Notes under the pieces: model-generated
Databases searched by the model: none
Told to the model about the DNA's origin: nothing
The model's input: the letters and a program-made list of their open reading frames with translations, nothing else
Made by a program: the position numbers and the translations under genes
From: Neckera pumila
Taxonomy: Eukaryota > Streptophyta > Bryopsida > Hypnales > Neckeraceae
Assembly (NCBI GenBank): GCA_963969595.1
Contig: OZ018409.1
Coordinates: 30,021,282 to 30,085,281, forward strand
DNA: 64,000 nucleotides
Direction of reading: 5' to 3'
Shown: positions 1 to 11,065 of the stretch, piece by piece
How the letters are laid out: every line of letters starts with the position of its first letter
Numbering within the stretch: the first letter of the stretch is position 1

Positions 1-30
1 CTTTTTTCAAAAATAAATTATTATTTTGAA

Positions 31-222
31 TCAAGTTAACTTTCATCTCCAAAAATCCATTTGAGAGTTTGAGACTCCAATTAAAATTATGGCCAATTTC
101 AAAGAAGGATTGGAAGGGACATTTTTGGAACATTTTCAAAAACCTTCTTTGAATTTTGTCCATTAGCCTTTATTGGAGGTTGTAAATCTCAAATGGATTT
201 TTGAAGATAAAATTTATCTTGA
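31..222. repeat. Foldback (inverted repeat), arms about 80 bp
   Basis: Bases 31-108 and 143-222 are imperfect reverse complements, separated by about 34 bp. Both arms share the stretch CAAAAATCCATTTGAGA and end in the CAAAGAAGG/CCTTCTTTG pair. The transcript would form a long hairpin. It looks like a small non-autonomous DNA element, but no clear target duplication is visible. No gene is seen in bases 223-745. Confidence 0.7.
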
Positions 223-745
223 TTCTCCACATTAACTAAGTTCAAACTTCAAAGCTTTTTGAAATAAATTATTGAACTATACTTAAATGAGGTTAGAAAT
301 TCAACTTTCAATACAATTCTTGTATTTGACAAGGAGTGGTCTACCTTCAAATTATCCCATTCAAAGCTAAAGTTTGATATTTTGTTTTAGGATTTTTTGG
401 ATCAGCCAATATGTTTCTTGGATTGGCCATATCCACAACAAAAATAGTACAAAGAAGTGTTGTGCCTAAAGGAATAAAAAGGTCTACATCTTCTTCAACT
501 TTCCCTATGACGTAGCTTACCAAACATGGGAGAGTGATAAGCGAGCTTGTGAAAAAATCATTGCCTACTTTTGTTTGTTGTAATGCTTAGAATCACCTTT
601 GAAGCCATAAATTTGCCTCTCAATTCAATATAGTTGCTAGATGAATTTGTCCCCTTAATCTGAAATTTTGCCAGAGTATTGGTGCAACAAATAATTTCAA
701 AGCAACCTAGGCTTGGTAACGTGAAATTACTGCTGCCCACCTTAA

Positions 746-1232
746 CCCTTAAATGCCGAAACACTTTGTGGCTGAAATTCTTAAACGTCGAAACCCTTAA
801 ATGCCGAAACGCTTTGCGGCCAATGAATGACAAAGATTCTCTTATGTAGGATTGAAATGCAACTATTCATCTTTGGAATTTTGTTTTGGAAAGGGGACGT
901 CTTCTACAATGACCTCCACTGAACACTTTTGTTTTTTTTAAAGTAGATGATGTCATACAGTGCCAAAAGAAATGATTCCACCGTCACTAGCCTGGCATTC
1001 AAGGATTAACCCTTGAAGGACGCAGGGGTGACCCTAAAAATCATCCTTTTTCATTACCATGTAACATCATCTACATTAAAAAATCCAAAAGTATCTATTG
1101 GAAGTCAAGCTACTGTAGAAGATCTTCCCTTTCCACACAAAATACCGAGAGTGAATAATTGTTGTCCTGTCCTACACCAAAGGATTCTCTCTCATTCATC
1201 GACCAAAAAATGATTGCCGCAAAGTTTATAGG
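746..1232. mobile_element. Foldback MITE with TTAA ends (piggyBac-like termini)
   Basis: TTAA (742-745) is followed by CCCTTAAATGCCGAAAC, and the right end reads back from TTAA (1233-1236) as CCTATAAACTTTGCGGC. Arms of about 185 bp (roughly 787-975 and 1035-1222) are imperfect reverse complements, so nearly the whole element folds back. The left tip is partly duplicated (746-785 against 787-815). A TTAA duplication with termini starting CC is the piggyBac hallmark; the assignment is inference because no transposase is present. A half copy of the same sequence lies at 47,215-47,430. Confidence 0.6.
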
Positions 1233-3060
1233 TTAAGCTTAATGCAAATCAATGTGCCTAACCGAACCTATTCCTATTTTTGGTGCATTTATAAAATCTA
1301 TTAAGTATTAACTCATTCAAAAAAAAGGAATTTGGAATTTCAAAGGTATGTTATAGAATCCAAGGTCGCCCACAACGACAAGCCCACAACAATAATAGCC
1401 ATTTCTAGTTAAATCCGTGTGAATTGTTTGGGGCAGGCGCCCTCCCCAAGGCTGGCGTTGACCCCGCTGCTCCCAGTAGTGAGCTAGTATCAATTCCCCA
1501 ATTTGCAACAAAATCGTCACCCTTTGATTGTTGGCTCATGACTATCATAGCTTACTAGGATTTCTTATTCTCGATCGTCTTTGTTGCGTTTGTCTACTCC
1601 CTGCATTCGCTCGATCATGTGCTGCTTTGTAAGTACAGTACCATTCTTCTCTTGTCATAGCTAGCTCCATGCTCTTTTGTTGAATAAGCAAATGTGTCGT
1701 TTTGTTTCTTTTTGAAATTGTGTATTTGTTTTGGTAGAATTGCGGTAGGAAGAGTAGCTGCTATTCCATGATCTGGTGCATGTTTAGAGAAATGGGCCGG
1801 AGCGCATTCAACCTATATGGTGGTGTGGGCGCTTATTTACGCACCCTTGATAAATAATTGTACACAACCAAGTTTTAATTCTATTCACGTAATCCTATCC
1901 TAAGTGGGTGTCTAAGCGTTGATCCATTGTGCCTTCCAAGCAATGGAACTTTTCTAATCACTAAACATCTAATCCCCTTGCAAAAAAGGCCTCAAACATT
2001 CTAGCCTAGGATTGCCTACAACTAAGGTGTTCTAACTTGTTTGAGACGCAAAGGTCCTGGTTCTTCCTAATCTATGGTCTGACTTTAGTATTTTTAGATG
2101 ATAGAAGATTTCACGCCATTTCCAAAAACCTAAAGTTCACTAGAATCAGATGTTTCTTGCAAAAGTTATGCGCGGATGAAGTTTGATTGCTACTTAGTTC
2201 ATCAAACTTCATCCATGATTTTCTAAAGGTTGCTGCTTTTAATTTCACTTGATGTTTTTACCCAAGGTCTGATTTGAGTTACCCTAACTAAATATGACTC
2301 TAAGTTTGACCGGAAAAAGTTATCCTAATTTACTCGGTTAAGTCTAATTTATCCCATTGATAAATGTTCGTTGGATTTTTACTAGTTTTCCTTGCTTTTT
2401 ACTCTTTTGCTTTTACAAGTTACTTTTATCCTTCCTAATTTATTATTTCACTTTGGATTTAACTTTTACTAACCTAACTTACTGATGGATGAAAGTTGGT
2501 TGGTAACTTGGACTTGGAACTTTATCCACTATTTACTGCTAACCTAATTTCCTAAATTAATTTCTACTTTTACTTTTTACTTTCTAGATTAAATTTTCCT
2601 CTTGGATGTGAGTTTTCAATGTCTTGGATGATTTTTAAGTGGATTTAAGCCGGTTCATGGACCAAACTTCATCCGCATGTAACTTCCTCGTTTTAACTCG
2701 GAATTGGACGTACTTTATCTTTTTGGAAACCCCTAGACCTCTAATTTCTACTTCCTAATCTAAATCTGACCTGACCTGTGGTCTATACTACTCTATCTTT
2801 CGGCCCCCTTCTAATTACGCTAATTAAGATAAGATTTAACAAGGAAGAGTGGGGTTTTTAGTAGCCCACCTCATATTGGAGATCCTGGATGAGGTGGTCG
2901 AGATTTCCCTCCTTGGCCATGTCCCCTCTTTTTGGATTCTCGGCTCCTTAAGTGATTCTTGAATTGGGGAAGATTTTAGAAAGGTTTGGTAGATGTAGTG
3001 GGATTTCTTTCTTCTCTCCGTTCTTCCTTCTCCTTCTTCCTACACGATCCTTACACCAAA
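1233..3060. other. Intergenic, no gene recognised; one short hairpin
   Basis: No reading frame of recognisable family on either strand. The one structure noted is a perfect 14-bp stem (2174-2187 pairing with 2201-2214, GGATGAAGTTTGAT) with a 13-base loop. The right part is rich in T and CT tracts. Confidence 0.5.
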
Positions 3061-3064
3061 CAAC

Positions 3065-4420
3065 TTTGCCTTCCCAAGCTCTTACATATTGACTTTGTTC
3101 TTAGTCCCCTTCAATGAAAGGGGAGTGCCGACGGTTAGTTACAAGCTAGCCGGTTGATACTGAGAATTTCCGAATGAGATAGAAATGTTTAGGAAGGGGT
3201 TCCGGAAGAAAAATGAAGGTTTTCGAAAACGAGCCAACTAGAAAAAAAAATGCTGGTATTTTGGCAAGCTGCCCTAGGTATACCTACGGCAAATTACCAA
3301 TTGAAAGGCATTTTTCACGGCGGGCAGCTGACCATGCATATACTTTTTAGGAATTTTTTTTAATACTATGTAAAGTATTCTACTGTACCAAGTAACCAAG
3401 GTAACCAAAGCTATAATACCAAGTTGCCAACTACCAACTACCAAATTCCTAATAATCAAGTATGCCACTATTCCTCATTCAAAGGTTGACAGGCATCCAA
3501 AGTATTTGGGAATTGGGAAATGGCGGGGATTTGGGACTAATGGAAGTTGGAACAGACTGGAAGATTGGAAATATAGAATACTGAACTACTGAAAGTTAGT
3601 GTGAGACAATGAGTTACCGTTGCACTTGCCCAAATATCCCAGTACCCCAGTACCTCCACTAACCTTGCCCTGCTGGCTTAACTGCTCGAGGGAGATCACA
3701 CTAAATCCTAGCCCCTATCCAATCGGGCCGTCTATCTTCGCATTGATCAACGGCTGAGATTTCACCGTTCCGCCGTTGGTCACCGTCACTCTCAATTTGT
3801 CTCGCTACTTGCTCACTTGCAAGCAGTCTCATCCGTGACGGTGTCACCTTGCTGGCTTACTATTTTTGGCTGAGTTTTCAATTTGGATTGTTGGCTTGTT
3901 GCATTTTTGCTCCTATATCGCACTATTGCACAGAATTGTAAACTCTGGGAGTTTGGTCGTTTGTAAACTTTGGGGCCTGGGCAATTGTAAACTTTGGGCG
4001 ATGAATGACAAGGAAACTTAAAGCCAAAAAAAATGGGGAATGAATGACAAGGAAACTAAAGCAAAAAATAAATGGAGAGGGAATAAAAATCCCCCACCAA
4101 AATAAAAAACCGGACCCATTTTAGACAGTTAGGAAAGTAGATAATTGAAATAAAAAATGGCGGCTAATTGCCTAAGTACATTAAAAAATGGGGATATGAA
4201 CCGATAAAATTTGCACTCTTTAGGCCCACTTCCGGGTAAAAATAGAAAAATCCGAGCCACCTCCTAGAAGCTAGGAAATTGTCCGTTTCCTGTACAGAAC
4301 TCTGCGGACTGTGTTCCCCTTACACCACGGCCTTCCAAAGCTCTTACGCGTTGACTTTGTTCTTAGACCATGGCCTTCCAAAGCTCTTACACCTTGACTT
4401 TGCTCTTGGTTTTTTTCTTA
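3065..4420. repeat. Scattered and tandem copies of a short motif
   Basis: A motif close to CCTTCCAAAGCTCTTACRC followed by TTGACTTTGTTCTTAG occurs near 3070, and then twice in tandem near 4331 and 4374 (spacing about 45 bp) with a decayed third copy. Between them, bases 4001-4075 hold two copies of a 39-bp unit containing ATGAATGACAAGGAAACT, and 3930-4000 holds three copies of TTGTAAACTYTGGG. This is degenerate repeat DNA with no gene recognised. Confidence 0.5.
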
Positions 4421-4659
4421 CACCTTAACTTTGTTCTTACACCTCAAGGGCATGCGCTTTTTTACTCTTACACTTACTCCTTCAATGGTCCATATTGTTT
4501 GTTGAGATTTCCCCTAATCTATCTACTAATGATCTTCTCTTCTATTTCATCTTCCTCTTTAGTTGTGAAGTCCAAGTTTCTAGTTTGTAGTGTGTGTGAG
4601 AGCTTGGGTGAGTTGTGCATGGAGTGATTGTGTGAGTTTGCAGATTACTTTGGTGCTTC

Positions 4660-5260
4660 AATACGAATTCCTCCCCCAACCCTACAATGTCCTGCCTCTA
4701 AATCTACTTTGATAACTTCTTACTTCTACTTTCCTAATTTTCTACTTCTACTTTGATGATCTTCTTACTTCTACTTTTGAGATGGTCCTACTTCTATTCT
4801 AGATTTCCTACTTCTACCACTTTAGTTCTTAGTTTTAGCCTCTCCTTTCTCTAATTACCTCTGTCTTTTTCCCCCTTCTAGGACTAAACAAAAAAAGGAA
4901 AAAAAAACAAGAGAACACCAAAATTTTGGCCCACGACCTAGTAAACTGGGGTCGCCTTGCGGCCTGCGAGTTGGGGTCGGCCCTGGGAGCTGGTCGACTA
5001 GGCTACTGTGGTGGCTCGGTTGTTGCGGTACCCGGCCCGGTTGGGTCGCCGGCTGGCTGGGGAGCTTGGTTGGCTAGGTTGCCCGGCTGCTGGTTGGATC
5101 TTGATCTTTTTTTGGTTTTTTCGTAATTTTTTTGGTGAGTGCCAAAAAATTGGCCGAGGAGGGACTCTGAGGAGGGGGAGCCAATGGTCCAACTTATTCC
5201 TAGTTCTACACAAGTTTCCGACTACCGCGACCCCTAATTTCTTGGATGCTAAACTTTGAA
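4660..5260. other. Pyrimidine-rich tract then a GC-rich island
   Basis: 4680-4870 is built from repeats of CTACTTCTACTTT-like sequence. 4930-5110 then becomes unusually GC-rich for this window (GGTCG, GGCTGGCTGG). Short overlapping frames there are the result of base composition, not recognisable protein. Confidence 0.4.
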
Positions 5261-5309
5261 GGTTTTCAAGGATGTCTTGGAAACTAAACTTTGGAAAGAG
5301 TTAACCGGA

Positions 5310-5900
5310 GGGTCAAGGCTTTGCTGTCGAGTTGGATTTAACACCAACTCTAGGATTTTCCTTACCCATAGGTCCAAAGCTTCGCCGTATGACGAGTTTT
5401 TAACACACACTCGAGGACTACAAGAGAACTAAAAATCAAAGCTCCGCCGTCTAAGGGGGTGGGGGTGGGTTACACATCCACAAGCAACTTCAGAGAAGGA
5501 CTTAAAACATTAGAACATGACAACCCTGGAGGGGCCAAAGCTCTGCCGTATCGGGGGAAAGACCACACACCAAGGGATGACTTCAAAAGGGGAACTTCAA
5601 AACGTTAGAACATGACAACCTTGGGGGGTGCAAAGCTCCGCCATATTAGGGGAAGACCACACTCCAAGAGGTAACTTAAAAGAAGGAAGTTAATATTTTA
5701 AGAAATAACCACTTCGGGGGGGCTCAAAGCTCCACCGTCCCGGGGATAAAAATGCACATAAGAGACACATGGGAAGAAGACTCAAACGACCCCACATAGA
5801 GGAACCCGACTCTGGATGTTAGTACGACGCACGTGGGTTAATAGATAAAAAACTTAAAAAACACCAAAGGCCCCCCAAGGCGGCAAAGCCAAGGCACAGA
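5310..5900. repeat. Degenerate tandem repeat, unit about 95 bp
   Basis: A core CAAAGCTCCGCCGT with small changes recurs near 5320, 5375, 5445, 5535, 5630, 5725 and, weakly, 5885. Spacing settles to about 95 bp in the middle, with shared flanking words such as GGGGAAAGACCACAC and ACTTCAAAA. No protein function is seen. Confidence 0.6.
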
Positions 5901-8289
5901 GGGGGATAGCCTTAGAATTAGTACAAAACTCAAAGAAAATCTCAACCAAGGTTAGTACTCAACCAAATCACTCCACTTCACACGTTAGTGACTAAACGAC
6001 TCAAAATAAAGCCAAACAACACTCAAAATATCACAAGAGCTTATGAACACAAAGAAAGAAGGATCCCCAAGACCTTCAAAAGCTGAAAATTAAGCAACAA
6101 CGGAGCAAAAACTACTCAAAAAACACCGTGGAAGTGCCCTTGGCTAGAATGGCAAAAAATCCAACATAAGTTGGACCCACAAACCCAAGATAAGAATAGA
6201 GGTGGTTTGAGAGGGAAATGGGCCCCCTTTTATAGGTTTCCCAAAGGGCTCACCTCCCTCAAGTTACCTTGGTAACCTTATCAATTTAGATTTTCATCCT
6301 TATCTCTAAGATTTTCACGACACTTGGGTTTTACGCTGGTCCAATGTTATATCTTTTGGAGTTTGCCTCAAAACTTCAAACAGATTGCACCAATGGCTTC
6401 AGAAGGCCATTTTTTGTCCAAAGATCCCCCCACTACCTATTCCAATGTCTAAAACCTCTTCTAGATTAGAGGCCAGTAAAAGGATAGAAATCTTGATTTT
6501 GGAGTTGGCTTTTTCTGACTAAAGTAACTAGCTAGGGTTGTCAGGAATGTCTGAGGGAGTAAGAAAAGACACCTTGTTGACTTGATTTCGACTTCGTACG
6601 CTCCTGGAACACCGGTCAACTTCACGCAAATCTCGCCACGTGATTAATTTGGAGGAATGTCGCTGATTGGGCCACCTCCCGCTATCGGAACGCCATGAAA
6701 TTTGTTGGAGCGTGTTATTAACATAAAAAAGACTATTCTAATTTTTTGTGAGATTTTATTGCAACCTAAGGAATTTCCAAGAATTTCCTGTTGTCAATTT
6801 AAGCGGTTGACCGTCTAGAAGGGGTATTTCCCTAAGTTGTAAAATTCCGAAACTTCTCAAGGAACCTCTCATGGAGTTTCTCAAAAGATGTGCAAGTTCA
6901 TAATTCTTCACCCCGCACACACTGGTCTGGATGAAAATTCCATCTCTTTTAAAATAACCGACAGTCAGGGACTCTTCCACATGCGAGGGAATTTTGGCGG
7001 GTGGATTCCGCTTTTGACCTCCTAGCATGTTTCAAAACCAAGAGCACAATCCAGCAGCCGCAGATTCCTCCGCTGGCCCATTTTGAGAAAGTAACTCATG
7101 TAGGCTAACATTTGGGGTTTCTACTATTTCGATGATGGGATGGAGAAATTGAAACCTCTCCGGGGGAATCTATCCTAAGACTCATCTAGACTTCCTTTGG
7201 ATCACTTTTAGCTAGGAAGGGTCACATGCACAGCATTTTAGGCTATTTCGGATAAGAACCCTCAAACTTTTGTATTCCCGCTACTTCTTGGGTTCTAACC
7301 TATTTACAAGCAGGACTTAGGGATCTATTAGGGAAAAAATCCTATTATTGACCAAAGGCTACATAGATATGCAACAATTCTAGTTTGGTCTTTCACTCTT
7401 TTTTGGTTTTTTTGTATCTTTTTACGATTTAAATTGCACAATAACAAAAAAAAGAAAATTATGAATCCCAAGTGACGAATTGGAAGCTCACATGCGGCAC
7501 ATGGATTTCGCTTTTTTGTTTTTAGAGGAACACTCGCATTTTGTGTTGGGCTTCTTGCCCAGTCGGCGCTAGTTCTAGAATTCGCAAGTGTATGATTTTA
7601 TGTTGTGCTCGACAGGATTTTTTACTTCCTGATTCTTTAGAGTCTACTCACAAGGAGTCCGGCTACGATTTTCATACAAAAAGTTGCTTTGAAATCTATC
7701 TTTATGGCTAAGTGTAAACTTCTCATTCTGTTTGTGGAGATCAAAGCTTTAAATTAGTTCTTCTAGCTTGATCTCAAAGGCATTATCCTTTTGTATTTCA
7801 CCAGTTGACAATCGATAAACCGTTTGTTGATTCTTTAGAATAAATCTTTGATGAAGTGGTCGAACACCTTCTAATGTTTTCATATTTTTAACAAATGAAT
7901 GCAAAATTGCAATCTATTGCCAGCGAGAGAACTTATGGTTTCAAATTGTGCGGCATATGGGGAGCCTTACAAATCTAAAGCGTCGTTAGCCTCTGCTAGT
8001 TTGCCTCTCCACCTTCACTTTGTAGCACTTCTATACATCCAAAATGATTGGTTGATGTTGAGTTTTGTGAAATGTGGCTGCCACATATGACACTTTCTGT
8101 AACTTGAAGAGGATGGATCTATCTTCAAAGTAATGAAGATCTTAATGTCAACGTTGTGGTTGCTTGCTTGTAGAAACTTGCTCTACTTCTAGTAGGAACT
8201 AGGATTTCTTTGGAGGCAGATCTTAAGATGATGTTACTTTCTGGCGATTGAAATCGAAGGTGCAAATGGTGATGTAAAGTGCTGCAACA
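5901..8289. other. Intergenic, nothing recognised
   Basis: No reading frame in this stretch resembles a known family. A 90-codon minus-strand frame at 6756-7028 has no recognisable domain and its initiation is unsupported; it is not called as a gene. Confidence 0.45.
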
Positions 8290-8747
8290 CTGACAGTGGC
8301 CTTCAAAGACCTTGCAGAAGGAGAGTACACTATGTCAGTAAATTGTGAAAAGGCAGGGACATGCTATGCAGGTACGGAGTTTCTCGTTATAAATAAGATC
8401 AACCGTGAGATACATTTATGCTTAATTTAGTAATTGCATGTGAGAAATCCCTTCCCATATATTTTTAACTGGTGTTATTGGCTTATGTCTCCAGTGATGA
8501 CAATTTTGAACCTTTTTTTTGCATTGAAAGTTCTTCAACCTTCGGAAATGGGTTATTGTCTTTTGAACAATGCATCTGATATTGGCTAGATTGGTATTAA
8601 GTTTTTGTGTTTTGAATCCTCACAGGGGAGCAGATTGTTTTGTCATGTTTGAGTGGAACTCATTTTTGTCGTTTATTTGCAGAATTCCAAGAATTTACCT
8701 TTCTTGTGCACCAGCAGACCGCAGAATCCGGAGCAATTTTGAAAGAG
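8290..8747 (+). pseudogene. Possible two-exon gene fragment, unknown product
   Basis: A coding-like run ends at 8371 with CAG/GTACGG. The next candidate exon is 8683-8747, preceded by TTTATTTGCAG and followed by AG/GTACT. The junction is codon-phase compatible and gives a continuous peptide ending in QTAESGAILKE. The upstream part contains AFKDLAEGEYTMSVNC. A stop lies just upstream in the same frame, near 8275, and no convincing third exon follows. I do not recognise the family. It could be a decayed gene piece or chance. Confidence 0.25.
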
Positions 8748-9273
8748 GTACTATTGACAAATATCAAGCTTCATAAGGAATCCTTTGGTCAATGTTCAAA
8801 CAAAAAGGTTTGGAGATCACAAATCACATGTTTTGCAGTGCTGGAAACGCTCATGGGTGTGGTATTCCTCTTAATTCAACTTAGAGAGAAGAAAGAGGGT
8901 GGAAGGATGCCTTCGTTCTTCTTGGAAGACAAGAAATGGGTGTTACAAGCAAATTCTAGGTCGTGAGGATTTGCTTTCATGAGTACATTTGGATTGAGAG
9001 TGTTCAAGATCAAGCTTTGGTCATACGGGCATCTACGTTTATCACATGTAGGGATGCATCACACTTGCCATTGCCAGATTCTTGATTTTGTTGGTCACCC
9101 CGCAGACCAGGGAATAGAATTGGAACTCAAGTTTTATTTTGGCTGTACATATGTTAGACAAGCAGGTGTGTTTTACTTGAAGCGTTACTTTTTCAAAATT
9201 TCTGGTGAACAAATAATATTGTTGCACTATTTTGAAGTTTTTGGACAAAGAAAATTCATTGTAGACACGATTT

Positions 9274-9657
9274 ATGCTCGATTTAAAAAAAATTCTTTTA
9301 TTGATGGTTCTGATTAGCATGAGGAACATCACACTAGTAGTAGGGATAATACAAAAGTCCCTTGGTTTTAAGATTTTTGTGCCCAAGTTTAAGATTGATA
9401 ATTTTTCGAAATTGGAAACCGACTGCGATCATGAGAACAAATCAAATGCAAGAGAAGAGGAAGCGATGAAGCAAGGCATTGTTGAACTTGTGGATGAAGT
9501 GGAACAAGTGAAGGTCACCGGAGAGCTTCCAGCCCACAAGAAGAAAGGGGTGATTACTCAGATAAAAGTAAAGGTTGCTGGTCATCATCAAATGGCAACA
9601 GTAAAAGGACGTAACTCTCTTACTGAGCAGGGTGTTGAAGTTTTAGACACTCCATAG
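9274..9657 (+). CDS. Unrecognised 127-codon reading frame, basic and charged
   Basis: An open frame from an ATG, with a hydrophobic start followed by a lysine- and glutamate-rich stretch (for example PAHKKKGVITQIKVKVAG). No domain is recognised. It sits between the possible exons at 8.3-8.7 kb and the acidic repeat frame at 10.2 kb, so all three may be pieces of one decayed or unusual gene on the plus strand. Only frame length and amino-acid makeup support it; it may not be translated. Confidence 0.2.
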   Translation: MLDLKKILLLMVLISMRNITLVVGIIQKSLGFKIFVPKFKIDNFSKLETDCDHENKSNAREEEAMKQGIVELVDEVEQVKVTGELPAHKKKGVITQIKVKVAGHHQMATVKGRNSLTEQGVEVLDTP

Positions 9658-9837
9658 CAGCAAAGGGTGCAGTGAGCAACAAAAGAGAGGGTGGTAGATC
9701 AAAGGATTTCTTAAGCAAATCTTTTCTTTAGACAGACAAATTTTGAATCCTCTTCCACTTAGTAGCACTATAGGTTCAGTTTCCAGCGAAATGGGTGCTC
9801 CAAGTCGACGTCGTCCACTATCACTACAAGGGAGTAG

Positions 9838-9960
9838 TATCAATTTTGGACATTTTTTTGTCATTTCTTTGTGAATTTGGACATTATTTTGTCAATTTTC
9901 TGTCAATTTGGACATTTTTGTCAATTAGCACGTGTCAATTTGGACATTGTTTTCTTGTAG
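9838..9960. repeat. Short tandem repeat around TTTGGACATT
   Basis: The motif TTTGGACATT followed by T-rich sequence and GTCAATT recurs four times at irregular spacing of about 30 bp. The tract ends in TTTTCTTGTAG, which could serve as a splice acceptor for the frame that follows. Confidence 0.6.
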
Positions 9961-10595
9961 AGTATCAGAAGGGGATTTTCCCTTGCTGAATCTGCCATTC
10001 ACGATTGAGGCGGCTTGGAGAGGCGAAGGTGGGTCTATTGATGCTTCATTTGTTGAAGCTCCTCCTGCTGCTCCGAGCAACGAGGAAGTGGAGGTGAGTG
10101 ACCTTACAACGATAACTATGCTAGCAAGCTAGCAGCAAGAAGATGAAGTTGGGGCGACAACCAAAGTGAAGCTATCGAAGATGTTTTGATGATTTGACAA
10201 TTGACCAGGATGGCAAGGAGACACCTAGCCAGGAGGGTGATGTGGAGGGCGATGTGGAAGGCGATGTAGAGGGCGATGTAGAGGATGATGACTGGGGTGG
10301 AGAGCCATCTCTAGATTTTATTGATGTTCCACATTGCGTGGTTCATCTTTCATGTTTCAATTTTCTGTACCATCAGCGGAGGGGGTTGGAATCATCTTTT
10401 CAAAGGGCGGATGTATACAGTCTTGATGTCCCTTTTCTATCGATACAATTCGATTTAGAGCTGTGTGTAGTGCTCCTGCATAGATATATTTACTTTGTTA
10501 TGCCGGCTATTACAGGCATTGCAGTAGTTACATTGGTCGTGTGGGTTCTTTGTAGCATTGTTCATTTTTTGGTATTTCTTTTTAGGTATTTGTGA
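9961..10595 (+). CDS. Possible exon plus acidic GDVE-repeat frame, unknown
   Basis: Bases 9961-10,093 look like an exon: preceded by TTCTTGTAG, followed by GAG/GTGAGT, and encoding a peptide that includes FPLLNLPFTIEAAWRGEGG. Downstream an open frame from 10,194 carries four in-frame 12-bp repeats (about 10,236-10,283) encoding GDVE, then DDDWGGEP, then a hydrophobic, tail-like stretch. The acidic run with an embedded tryptophan resembles low-complexity interaction segments, but no family is recognised and the link between the two parts is inferred. Confidence 0.25.
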
Positions 10596-10619
10596 GCATT
10601 AGACTAGCTTCACTTGATT

Positions 10620-10745
10620 ACCACCATGAGGCCATTTTGAGCCCTTTGTGAGGCACCGTTGTTTTATTATTCTACATTATTATCATTTTGAGGTTATTTT
10701 GAGGCCATTTTGAGGCCATTTTGAGCCCATTCTGAGCCACTCTTG
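10620..10745. repeat. Short repeats of TGAGGCCATTTTGAG
   Basis: TGAGGCCATTTTGAG or a close variant occurs about five times in this stretch, partly head to tail (10,690-10,735). It has no coding signal. Confidence 0.6.
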
Positions 10746-10961
10746 CTTTCATTATCCTGCTCTATTTTGCTTTATTGTTTTGCTTTGTAAAATTTAGTAA
10801 TTTTGTACATGCCCATGGGTATGATATTTTCCTACAAGAAATTGCGGGCATCCATTTAGTGGTACGTCATGTCTTACAAGTGTTTGCTGGCAAATTTTCC
10901 TACTTTGTTGCTCAAGTAACCTTTTGCAAAGAGTTTTATGGCTGTATCTTAAATTCACTAA

Positions 10962-11065
10962 AGTAGAACCACCCATTACTGACCAAATAAGGAATTCAGA
11001 CATGATCTCAAGTAGTGCAGGGCAAAAATATTCTCAAAGGTACAACATTAGAAATGATAAGAAAA
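10962..11065 (+). mobile_element. Left end of a GGTAG-family MITE
   Basis: About 100 bp here match the left end of the complete element at 61,346-61,674: shared words include ACCACCCAT, TGACCAAATAA, GAATTC and CATGATCT. The right end is missing; an AT-rich tandem array begins where the match stops. Confidence 0.7.

Noticed and set aside
9042..9386. 114-codon minus-strand frame
   Set aside because: No family features; it overlaps a plus-strand frame of similar quality in AT-rich DNA.
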